A stretch of DNA of 7,720 bases from Candidatus Zhuqueibacterota bacterium (GTDB taxonomy: Bacteria; Zhuqueibacterota; Zhuqueibacteria; Oceanimicrobiales; Oceanimicrobiaceae): NCBI GenBank assembly GCA_011775825.1, contig JAABYK010000356.1, positions 2,462 to 10,181 on the forward strand, in the 5' to 3' direction. Below, in pieces: positions 1 through 6,662 of the stretch (the stretch's first letter is position 1; each line of letters opens with the position of its first letter). The position numbers were made by a program, and so were the translations under genes. The notes under the pieces are model-generated. The model did no database searches. It had not been told where the DNA came from and worked only from the letters and a program-made list of their open reading frames with translations.

Positions 1-461
1 ACAAAGAACAAGATGCTGCCCGTTGCCAGGGTCGCCGCCGAAATTGTCACACCGAAAAAAGGCGTGACACTGCCAACGAAATACGGCAGGGTGATTGCCA
101 TCGGACCGATTAGAAACCAGATAAAAGAAAAGCGGATTTCTCTGCCTCTGACGCGCCATTCATCCGGATCGAAAAGGGTTCTGCCGAGTGTGGCCCAAAC
201 GTGGGGTGCATCTAAGATCAAGGCCCAACTCAGAACCACCAAAAATTCCAGAGTCAGAGGAATATTAAGACCGCCGATTCGAACCACGGCAAGCGCGTCT
301 TTGAGGGGATTGTCGAGAGTTAGAATGGCAAAAACAATAATGCCTACATACATCCAGCCAACCAGCGCCGAACCGATGTAGAACAGCAAATCCTTTTTCG
401 GGCTGAGAATCCAGGTGAATCGAATCTGTTTCGAAAAACGGCTTGACAAAGAAGCTTGCAT
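1..461 (-). CDS. Unidentified multi-pass membrane protein, N-terminal part (runs off left edge)
   Basis: An open minus-strand frame runs without a stop from an ATG at 461 to the window edge, giving 153 residues of the N-terminus. Hydrophobic segments lie at about residues 24-47, 65-83, 109-129 and 138-153 (the last cut by the edge), so this is a polytopic inner-membrane protein. Between the second and third segments is a polar stretch with regularly spaced residues that could be conserved: D84, H87, T91, R94, T95 and D98, followed by a basic/acidic loop (DPDEW, then RVRGRE). I do not recognise the family and give no function. The start is uncertain: no good ribosome binding site precedes the ATG at 461, and an in-frame GTG at 482 is the nearest alternative. 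The gene lies 127 bases downstream of the DUF697-like gene on the same strand, so it may be a distal operon member. Confidence is for a real coding region. Confidence 0.75.
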   Translation of the reverse strand, partial: MQASLSSRFSKQIRFTWILSPKKDLLFYIGSALVGWMYVGIIVFAILTLDNPLKDALAVVRIGGLNIPLTLEFLVVLSWALILDAPHVWATLGRTLFDPDEWRVRGREIRFSFIWFLIGPMAITLPYFVGSVTPFFGVTISAATLATGSILFF

Positions 462-588
462 AAATTCAAGAAATACGGTCACGATAACTGAACAAAAACT
501 AACCGTTCGGGAAGAAAAATTCAAGGAATTTCTGGATGGTGGCTGTGAATGGGGGATAGAATATGCCTTTTTCTTGCGAAACGGCTAA

Positions 589-1650
589 CTAATAATGTCG
601 CCGCTTTCGTTTAAAGATGCTGGAGAGTCGCTGAATGCCGTAACCAAACGGCTTGTTAGCCAGATGGGCTGCATCTTTAATCATCTCTCGTGGATAAGCT
701 GTAACTCTGTTCGTCCCTTTAATCACCTTGCCCATCGAGGTGGTAAACAAATGCCCAACGGGATTAATTGCGAGTTTCACATAGTCGATGGTCTTATCCC
801 GACTCATCCTCATCAATTCGATTGTCATTTTTTCCAGAATATCCGACGTAATAAACTTGGTCGTCCGCATAATAAATTCTGCGGAAGGGTACAGCTCCCT
901 TTCTGAATCTATAAAGGCTTTCTTGCAGTAGTTTTCGGTGATGAGAGAAATTCTCGTGAGCAAAGCCGCATTGACAAATCCATCGGCTAGGGAGCCAAAG
1001 ATCCTATCTGCAAATGGCACACTTTTAAACCCCTCGGTAGCAAATTTCGAGAAGAGTTCCTGTGTGGCGTATTCGACGCCTTCTGAGCCGCCAATAGCCA
1101 TAGACAGATACACTCGTTTCGCAATTGCCAGCAAATCCTTATTTGAGACGCGACCATGATACAAAATGAACACTTCCTTGACGAGATTCACGCTTGACGA
1201 TAAGATTAAAATCGCATCCAGGAAACCATTTTGAGAGATACTGGAGCTGTAAAAGAGCTGTAACACATACCGTTTTCGAAGACGTTCGGCTTCCTTCTGA
1301 AGAGCTTCAATCACGTTGCTGTGTCCTTCGTCATCATCCCGGATATTGCTAAAATCAAAGTGGGAATGAAGCAGATACGGATTTTGGCGAAACCGAATCA
1401 TGCGACGTTGGATGATGTCGGCCGCCTTCTCCCGGTCGGTGGTCGGAGCGTAGTTTTTGGGAATTTGAATGATTCTGTAAATCGGGATGAAAACGAAATA
1501 GATCACAAACCCTAGAATCAAGGCCAAAGCCCCATACCCCAAGACCGGATGCAGCGATCTGGCCAGGAGATAAAGCTCTGCCAATTCCCGCAGAACAACA
1601 TAAACGAGGAAGATGGAAACGAAATAAACAATTCGACGAACGATTCTCAT
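589..1650 (-). CDS. DUF697/UPF0283 (YcjF)-like membrane protein
   Basis: This encodes 353 residues, ending in TAG. Two hydrophobic segments sit at the very N-terminus (about 7-25 and 37-58), followed by a long, mostly soluble, probably cytoplasmic part. A basic, charged stretch at about 72-130 leads into a region at about 134-245 that I read as DUF697-like: a SISQNGFLDA segment (137-146), a hydrophobic helix with LVKEVFILYHGR (156-167), and a Gly/Ala-rich stretch ending near residue 238. In known DUF697 proteins such as E. coli YcjF (similar total length) this domain follows two membrane helices and is often linked to a GTPase; no GTPase gene is visible here. The C-terminal 90 residues are basic (ending KRKRRHY) and unrecognised. 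The ATG at 1650 starts 15 bases after the CPBP gene's stop, with only a weak GAG upstream, suggesting translation coupled to that gene. The next in-frame Met is residue 84, so this start is the likely one. Family assignment is moderate; coding is near certain. Confidence 0.7.
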   Translation of the reverse strand: MRIVRRIVYFVSIFLVYVVLRELAELYLLARSLHPVLGYGALALILGFVIYFVFIPIYRIIQIPKNYAPTTDREKAADIIQRRMIRFRQNPYLLHSHFDFSNIRDDDEGHSNVIEALQKEAERLRKRYVLQLFYSSSISQNGFLDAILILSSSVNLVKEVFILYHGRVSNKDLLAIAKRVYLSMAIGGSEGVEYATQELFSKFATEGFKSVPFADRIFGSLADGFVNAALLTRISLITENYCKKAFIDSERELYPSAEFIMRTTKFITSDILEKMTIELMRMSRDKTIDYVKLAINPVGHLFTTSMGKVIKGTNRVTAYPREMIKDAAHLANKPFGYGIQRLSSIFKRKRRHY

Positions 1651-1665
1651 GACAACTCAAACATG

Positions 1666-3330
1666 TCAAGGGGTCTGTGGTGACACTTCTGCGGACCTAA
1701 ACAGTCCCGGCAGTCCAAGCAACAACGGAATTGCAGCCAGCGCAATAACAATATAGCCGGAAACGATAAAATACGAATTGCTTGAATTCAATAACGGTCC
1801 GGCAAAGAAAATCGCATCGATGACATAATGGGCGATGATACAGGTCATAATATTAAATCGGATGAAAAAATAGCCAAAAATAAGTCCGGCGATGGTTAAC
1901 TCAATCCCACGCACATACACCGGAAAAACAGGATACGTTGAATGTCCAAAAGCCCAAATCATGGCCGGAATCAACAAAGCCAGAAATGTCACTTTAATAT
2001 ACTTCTTGAGAAAACTAATTGAAAAAAGCCGGGACATGAATTCTTCAGACACAGCCGCCAGCAAGCTGATCGCCAACGGACTTAGCCAGGGCAGATACGT
2101 ATCGAGTTGATTGGAATACGGACTCTCCGCTGGCAGGAACACACCCAAATATTTACGGCCGGCTGTGTAAAAAATGGTAACGTATCCCAAAAAGAAGAAT
2201 GCAAGTGCATATCCACGAAGAGAGGCGAAACAAAACTTGCGGCTGATGAATCTTCCGTCAATGATATCATCCAACACCTCGATGCTTTTTGGGTACACCT
2301 CTCTCGAAAGCGAGTCCCCGGATGCGCCGGTAAAGAGAATCCAAACTCCGTAAAGGATGGCGGCAAAAACCGCAACTACCACAAGAATTCCCCAAAAGAC
2401 ACCATACGAAATCTGGGTGGGATAGCCGAATTTAGCCACAGGCAACGAATTGAGGGAATCCAACACAAAAAGTGCCATGATCAGTATCGCAAACGTGAGG
2501 GCAAATTTCCAACGGATGTCACTCCGTTTGTATTTCATAATGAAGATCACCAAAGCCGCGATGGCTGTGATGAACATCAGGACAAGACTGATCATCCCAA
2601 GCAAGGTGCCAACGGATCGTGTGTTCTCAAATTCACGGTTGAACTTCTCGGGCGTTTTGAAGTAATTCGTAAACCTGCCTACTTCGTCACCTTGAACCCG
2701 GACTGCAACTCGTAACGTTCCGATTCCGGCTTCTGGATCTCCTGACTGCCATTGGATTTCATAGCCCTTGAGCTTCCATTCAAGATGATGATCGGTTCGG
2801 TTGTCCTTTTTCTCCGACGAGGATTCAACCATCACATATTGGGATGTGTCGATGTTCGCTGTGTTGACGAGAAAATCGGCAGCGAGGGCAAAGGCTCGAT
2901 TCTCATCGAGGTTGGCTCCCTCTTTGGCCTCTTCAATTAAATGTGAGAAATGCGTGATCTCCCCGTTTTGATCCACATAAACTTGAAATTCTTCTTTTTC
3001 CGCGGACTTAAACCATCTCCCCTGCCATCTCCAAACGGGTACATCGGAACGCATCATTTTGTTGGCTTTTTCCATCCCCTGCGTTTTCTGCAGAAACAGG
3101 GCAGCCGATTGATTAACCCCAAAGACGATCGCATTCTCGAAGCCTGTTAGGTCATAGCCTCGATCAATGAGGAACGTCTCAGCGTTTTGTTTGGCTTCTT
3201 CTCTTGTAAGTTGCAAGTCGATGGAGGCCGTCGGAAACGCCCGCTCATAGAGATTGATGAAAACAAAAAGAAAAATCAGTCCGACGACCACATAGGTTAT
3301 CGTTTCCGTCGAAAACCGGTCTCGGTCCAT
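1666..3330 (-). CDS. CPBP-family intramembrane metalloprotease with N-terminal PepSY-like ectodomain
   Basis: A 554-residue membrane protein. One membrane helix (about 11-28) is followed by a soluble region (30-238) and then roughly eight to nine hydrophobic segments (241-266, 275-292, 308-333, 370-390, 412-427, 446-465, 476-511, 520-544). The C-terminal part carries the CPBP (Abi/CAAX protease-like) motifs: E429-E430-x3-R434, W459-x3-H463 in place of the usual FxxxH, and H501-x3-D505. These are the glutamate and histidine ligands expected for an intramembrane zinc protease of the Rce1-like fold. The soluble region appears to contain two related units (about 41-130 and 140-225), each starting with a helix rich in Ala/Glu and ending in a strand pair such as FQVYVDQNGEI, resembling PepSY domains. 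This reading is by eye only. The ectodomain should lie on the periplasmic side if the first helix is a signal anchor. Translation starts at the ATG at 3330 behind a strong AAGGAGG. It is the first gene of a likely operon with the DUF697-like gene 15 bases downstream. Substrate unknown. Confidence 0.88.
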   Translation of the reverse strand: MDRDRFSTETITYVVVGLIFLFVFINLYERAFPTASIDLQLTREEAKQNAETFLIDRGYDLTGFENAIVFGVNQSAALFLQKTQGMEKANKMMRSDVPVWRWQGRWFKSAEKEEFQVYVDQNGEITHFSHLIEEAKEGANLDENRAFALAADFLVNTANIDTSQYVMVESSSEKKDNRTDHHLEWKLKGYEIQWQSGDPEAGIGTLRVAVRVQGDEVGRFTNYFKTPEKFNREFENTRSVGTLLGMISLVLMFITAIAALVIFIMKYKRSDIRWKFALTFAILIMALFVLDSLNSLPVAKFGYPTQISYGVFWGILVVVAVFAAILYGVWILFTGASGDSLSREVYPKSIEVLDDIIDGRFISRKFCFASLRGYALAFFFLGYVTIFYTAGRKYLGVFLPAESPYSNQLDTYLPWLSPLAISLLAAVSEEFMSRLFSISFLKKYIKVTFLALLIPAMIWAFGHSTYPVFPVYVRGIELTIAGLIFGYFFIRFNIMTCIIAHYVIDAIFFAGPLLNSSNSYFIVSGYIVIALAAIPLLLGLPGLFRSAEVSPQTP

Positions 3331-3336
3331 TTTCTC

Positions 3337-3343
3337 CCTCCTT
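3337..3343 (-). promoter_or_regulatory. Ribosome binding site of the CPBP protease gene
   Basis: On the minus strand this reads AAGGAGG, a near-perfect Shine-Dalgarno sequence, six bases before the ATG at 3330. It fixes that start and shows that the organism uses canonical ribosome binding sites. Confidence 0.85.
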
Positions 3344-3443
3344 ATCAGTTGGCTTTCTAACCTAAGCGGAAAGCAGGCGCATAGGCTTACAAAAGATCCA
3401 CAATCGTAAATAAGTTAAAAAAATTCAACAGGCAAAGCAAGAA

Positions 3444-3485
3444 AAAAGCCCGCTCTTCAAGCAATCGCTTTCCGGGCGGGCTTTT
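3444..3485 (-). terminator. Intrinsic terminator of the two-domain M16 peptidase gene (possibly bidirectional)
   Basis: The arms at 3444-3455 (AAAAGCCCGCTC) and 3474-3485 (GGGCGGGCTTTT) pair over 12 positions with a single G-T wobble. The 18-base loop contains a smaller nested hairpin (AAGC/GCTT at 3459-3462 and 3467-3470). On the minus strand the stem is followed by six T residues (3447 down to 3442), the classic intrinsic terminator layout, about 30 bases past the stop codon of the M16 gene. The plus-strand reading also ends in a T-rich run (CTTTTATTTT). The structure separates the M16 transcript from the CPBP operon. Confidence 0.9.
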
Positions 3486-3513
3486 ATTTTCAAAAAATGG
3501 GAAAGAGATTCGC

Positions 3514-6369
3514 TTAATCGTGCCAGTTCATGGTCGTATCTTCGCCTGCCATCAACACGTTTCCTTTCTTGTTCAGGCGAATCGGGTCACCGAAACCCAA
3601 TTTTTGAAGCGGTTCGAGTTGAGTCTCGGCATCGCCAACCACCAAATACACCATTTTGTCCGGAACAATGTATTGGCTTGCCAACTGCTTATGCTGTTCA
3701 AGGGTCATGTTTTGAATGATCGCCTCTTGTTGTTTTATGTAGTCGGTTGGCAAATCGTACATGGCGATATCGTTTAACACTCCCGTTAAAGCAGAAAACG
3801 TCTCAAAACGACGCGCATTCGATTTGATGAGCGCATTCTTTGTGAAGGCCAAATCCTCTTCCGGAATTCCGTTTCTGTATTTGGTCATCTCTTCTTTGAA
3901 GATTTTCATGGATTCAAACGTGGTGTTCGATTTAACCGCCGCAGATGCCACAAACGGTGCGCGATAGTTTGACTCTTGAAACCGCGAACGTGCTCCATAG
4001 GTATAACCTTTTTCCTCTCGCAAAATCAAATTAAGGATGCCGTTAAAGCTGCCCCCTAATCTGTAATTCATCACAGTAGCGGGAAAGTAATCTTCGTCGG
4101 TATACTTCAAAGCCGTGTATCCGATCCGAATTTGCGATTGTTTTGCGTTGGGAACGTCGACAAAATACACCCGGGCCTGTTCAATTACCGGCGGATCGGG
4201 ATATTCCGGAAATTCCACCTCTTTTGCAGGCCATTTTTCTTCAAGAGATTGGAAGGCCGTTGTGGCTTGATCCTTGGAAATGTTGCCAACCATGGACACA
4301 TGCGAAATCGAGGGTGAATAGTGATCCGCGTAGAATTTCTTCAAATCGTCAATGGTGATGTTCTCGACCGATTCCTGGGTTCCGAGGGTCGAGTTCGCCA
4401 GTATGTGATCTTCGCTATAGACCAACTTGTTGAACACATTCGTGGCGATAATAGACGGCCTTACGTTTCGGCGATTTATGTTTTCGATGGTTTCGCGTTT
4501 TATTCTTTCGAACTCCTTTTCATCCCATCGCGGCTCCAACAGAATCTCCTCCACCAACGCATAGACTTCATCGAATTTTGAAGACAGGGCGTTCGCCCGA
4601 ATCACAATGGATTCACGCGTGGTGAACATGGAAATGTTTGCCCCGAGATTGTCGATGGCCTCTTCCAATTCGATGGGGGTTTTGTTTTTCGTGCCTTCCA
4701 TCATGATATCCGTCATCAGATTGGCCACACCCACTTTGTTCGGATCATCAAGCAGGAGGCCGCCCTTCAACGTGATCGAGAAATTCACCAAAGGCAATTC
4801 ATCGTGCTCAATCCCGAGAATTTTCAAACCGTTGTTATACTCATGCTGCCAGATCTCCGGCAAACTCAATACCGGTGCCGGTCCTTTCGGCGGCTCCACC
4901 CTGCGGTCAAATTCGGAGGGAATCTTTTCTACCGTCAACTCCGATTTCTCGAGTTCGGGCTCATCTGTTTCCGCAGCAATGTCTTCCTCAACCACCGGAA
5001 ATTTTTCAGAATTTTCCGCGATCAATTCCGTTTGTCCTTTTGGCACGAAACTGGTCAACACATACGGCTTGTCTTTTATATACGTGTTATAGACTCGCCA
5101 AATATCTTCTTTCGTAACCTCCAGGATGTTTTGCAAATCTAGCTCGATGAAATCGGCTGAACCGGCGTATTCATTGTAGAATGCCAACCGAAACGATTTA
5201 TTCAATATGCTCGAAATGCTGTTGTAGAAATTGGTTTCGGTTTTGGCTTTGATTCTTGCCAGGTCCTCATCGTTGAATCCGTCTTCTTCAAATTTCGTCA
5301 AAGCCTCAAAAATGCCCTGCTCAACCTCGTTGAGAGGTTTTTTTGGAAAGGCTCGAATCCTAATTCGGAAGTCACCGGTGATTTCCATGTCGTTTTGCCA
5401 TGCCGAAACAGAAGGTGCCAATTTCTTCCCTTCCACGATCACTTTATAAAGCGGGGCCTTCTTACCATCCGCCAACAAATCCGCCAGCAGATCCAGAGCA
5501 TATGCATCTTTGCTGTACTCTTCGATCGTCGGAAACACCATATTCAGTTCCGGTGATTTGGCGAAGTTGTCTTCATGGTATGCGCGTTTGGTTTCGGACA
5601 AAGAAACACGTCGCACTTCGGGTTCCGGAACCTCGGGACGCGCTTTGATCTCACCGAAATACTTCTCAACCCATTGCTGCGTTTGCTGAACATCAAAGTC
5701 ACCAGCAATCACTAATGTGGCATTGTTGGGTCCGTACCATTTTTTGAAAAAATTTCTGACATCGTGCAGATTAGCATTTTGCAAATCCTCCAGAGAGCCG
5801 ATAACTTGCCAGTTGTAAGGATGATTTTCTGGATAGAGAAGTTTGTGGATCACGTAATTGGTATGACCGTAAGGTCTGTTGTCCACCCGTTGCCTTTTTT
5901 CATTTTGCACGACATCCTGCTGATTCCTGAAAGCTTCACTGGTAACCGTGCTTAACAACCAACCCATGCGGTCGGACTCCAACCACAAAGCCATTTCGAG
6001 GGCGTTCTTTGGCACAATTTCAAAATAGCCTGTGCCATCCTCGAACGTGAATCCATTGAGGGTACCGCCAGCATCTTGGATTTTCTTGAAGAACTGATCC
6101 TGCCCCACATGCTGAGATTCCTGGAACATCATGTGCTCAAAGAGATGCGCAAATCCCGTTCGACCCTTAACTTCCCGATTTGAGCCCACGTGATATAAGA
6201 CCGCCACGGACGTGATGGGGTCGGACCGATCTTCGTGAAGAATGACCTCCAGACCATTGTCGAGAGTGTATTCTTCATAATCGATCTTTAGTTTGGAATT
6301 CTGGGCAACACTGCCCTTGAGAAGAATCAAAACCCCTAACAGAGCGACCAGCAGTTGAGACTTTTTCAT
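3514..6369 (-). CDS. Exported M16-family zinc peptidase, two fused halves (insulinase/PqqL-like)
   Basis: A 951-residue protein with an N-terminal signal peptide (basic MKK, hydrophobic core about 5-17, probable cleavage after SVA at residue 22), so it should act in the periplasm or outside. The N-terminal half is a complete M16 catalytic unit: the inverted zinc motif HLFEH at 75-79 (ligands H75 and H79, catalytic base E78) and a third ligand, E157 in VQNEK, 77 residues later. The middle (about 200-385) fits the M16 C-terminal-type domain. An acidic, Pro/Glu-rich linker (about 450-500) joins a second half starting near 503. That half has the same fold signature (YNNGLKILG, then a helix where HxxEH would be) but reads VANLMTDIMMEG there, so it is catalytically dead; it keeps R784 and Y789/Y791 of the substrate-binding R/Y element. 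Total length matches PqqL-type and other fused M16 enzymes. The start at 6369 is chosen because GGGAGG lies 4 bases upstream; the adjacent ATG at 6372 is only 1 base away from it. A longer frame from 6435 would overlap the likely promoter. Confidence 0.93.
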   Translation of the reverse strand: MKKSQLLVALLGVLILLKGSVAQNSKLKIDYEEYTLDNGLEVILHEDRSDPITSVAVLYHVGSNREVKGRTGFAHLFEHMMFQESQHVGQDQFFKKIQDAGGTLNGFTFEDGTGYFEIVPKNALEMALWLESDRMGWLLSTVTSEAFRNQQDVVQNEKRQRVDNRPYGHTNYVIHKLLYPENHPYNWQVIGSLEDLQNANLHDVRNFFKKWYGPNNATLVIAGDFDVQQTQQWVEKYFGEIKARPEVPEPEVRRVSLSETKRAYHEDNFAKSPELNMVFPTIEEYSKDAYALDLLADLLADGKKAPLYKVIVEGKKLAPSVSAWQNDMEITGDFRIRIRAFPKKPLNEVEQGIFEALTKFEEDGFNDEDLARIKAKTETNFYNSISSILNKSFRLAFYNEYAGSADFIELDLQNILEVTKEDIWRVYNTYIKDKPYVLTSFVPKGQTELIAENSEKFPVVEEDIAAETDEPELEKSELTVEKIPSEFDRRVEPPKGPAPVLSLPEIWQHEYNNGLKILGIEHDELPLVNFSITLKGGLLLDDPNKVGVANLMTDIMMEGTKNKTPIELEEAIDNLGANISMFTTRESIVIRANALSSKFDEVYALVEEILLEPRWDEKEFERIKRETIENINRRNVRPSIIATNVFNKLVYSEDHILANSTLGTQESVENITIDDLKKFYADHYSPSISHVSMVGNISKDQATTAFQSLEEKWPAKEVEFPEYPDPPVIEQARVYFVDVPNAKQSQIRIGYTALKYTDEDYFPATVMNYRLGGSFNGILNLILREEKGYTYGARSRFQESNYRAPFVASAAVKSNTTFESMKIFKEEMTKYRNGIPEEDLAFTKNALIKSNARRFETFSALTGVLNDIAMYDLPTDYIKQQEAIIQNMTLEQHKQLASQYIVPDKMVYLVVGDAETQLEPLQKLGFGDPIRLNKKGNVLMAGEDTTMNWHD

Positions 6370-6372
6370 CAT

Positions 6373-6380
6373 ACCTCCCG
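6373..6380 (-). promoter_or_regulatory. Ribosome binding site that decides the start of the two-domain M16 gene
   Basis: The minus strand reads CGGGAGGT here, immediately followed by two tandem ATG codons (6372 and 6369). Spacing favours the second ATG. The site rules out the far-upstream ATG at 6435, whose N-terminal residues (MFSDEDFF) would also bury the signal peptide. Confidence 0.8.
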
Positions 6381-6406
6381 TTTTTGTTTGGTGAACGGTC
6401 TTTCGC

Positions 6407-6435
6407 AATGTAAAGAAATCCTCGTCGGAAAACAA
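6407..6435 (-). promoter_or_regulatory. Candidate sigma-70-type promoter for the two-domain M16 gene
   Basis: On the minus strand, TTGTTT (6435-6430) and TACATT (6412-6407) are separated by 17 bases. The -10 matches four of six consensus positions and the -35 three of six. A start about 7 bases downstream would give a leader of roughly 30 bases before the ATG at 6369, which is reasonable. This is a by-eye match in an AT-rich region. Confidence 0.35.
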
Positions 6436-6468
6436 CTATTTTTGTGATGCTGAAGAGACGGCCTTCTG

Positions 6469-6495
6469 CTTTGTGGTCGAATAGCCCCCACAAGG
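6469..6495. repeat. Inverted repeat in the divergent intergenic region, possible operator
   Basis: CTTTGTGG (6469-6476) and CCACAAGG (6488-6495) pair over eight positions with one G-T wobble, around an 11-base spacer. It lies just upstream of the candidate minus-strand promoter and between the two M16 genes. It is enclosed by a second, wider inverted pair, GATGCTG (6446-6452) and CAGCATC (6523-6529). There is no T-tract, so it does not look like a terminator. A dimeric regulator site is possible, but chance is not excluded. Confidence 0.3.
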
Positions 6496-6618
6496 CGCAA
6501 TTCAAATATCGAAAAAAGAGGCCAGCATCCGACCTCAAATTATTGAAACTATTTTGATAAAAGGGCGTTAGTGTGGTTAGTTCTCTTCTATCACCTCAAG
6601 ATGGAATTCAGTTTAATT

Positions 6619-6624
6619 TACAAT
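6619..6624 (+). promoter_or_regulatory. Weak candidate -10 box for the right-hand M16 gene
   Basis: TACAAT matches the sigma-70 -10 consensus at five of six positions and would place the transcript start near 6631, about 32 bases before the ATG at 6663. No convincing -35 element lies at 16-18 bases upstream, so this is tentative. Confidence 0.22.
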
Positions 6625-6647
6625 TCCCATCCAAAATCAATCACCAT

Positions 6648-6655
6648 GAGGGAGG
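6648..6655 (+). promoter_or_regulatory. Ribosome binding site of the right-hand M16 gene
   Basis: GAGGGAGG, with the core GGAGG at 6651-6655, ends seven bases before the ATG at 6663. It is a strong Shine-Dalgarno site that fixes the start. Confidence 0.85.
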
Positions 6656-6662
6656 TTAAGCC

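Noticed and set aside
13..381. A 122-codon open frame on the plus strand at the left edge
   Set aside because: The minus strand here encodes a membrane protein with well-formed hydrophobic segments. The plus-strand product is basic and low in character, with no ribosome binding site.
517..531. AAATTC/GAATTT hairpin after the DUF697-like gene
   Set aside because: The six-base stem is all A/T except one pair, so it would be too weak for a convincing terminator despite nearby T residues.
2107..2715. A 202-codon open frame on the plus strand
   Set aside because: It lies wholly antisense to the CPBP gene, has no ribosome binding site, and its translation has no domain character. The minus frame shows clear protease motifs.
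3352..3374. GCTTTC/GAAAGC hairpin in the leader of the CPBP gene
   Set aside because: The six-base stem with an 11-base loop does not cover the ribosome binding site and has no recognisable riboswitch or attenuator context.
4607..5092. A 161-codon open frame on the plus strand
   Set aside because: It is antisense to the middle of the two-domain M16 gene and Ser/Pro-rich in a way expected of a shadow frame.
6370..6435. N-terminal extension of the two-domain M16 protein to an ATG at 6435
   Set aside because: The extension would place 22 mostly polar residues before the signal peptide, has no ribosome binding site, and covers the GGGAGG site and the candidate promoter.
6275..6538. An 87-codon minus-strand frame overlapping the start of the M16 gene
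   Set aside because: It overlaps the signal-peptide region of the M16 gene out of frame and spans its ribosome binding site and likely promoter.
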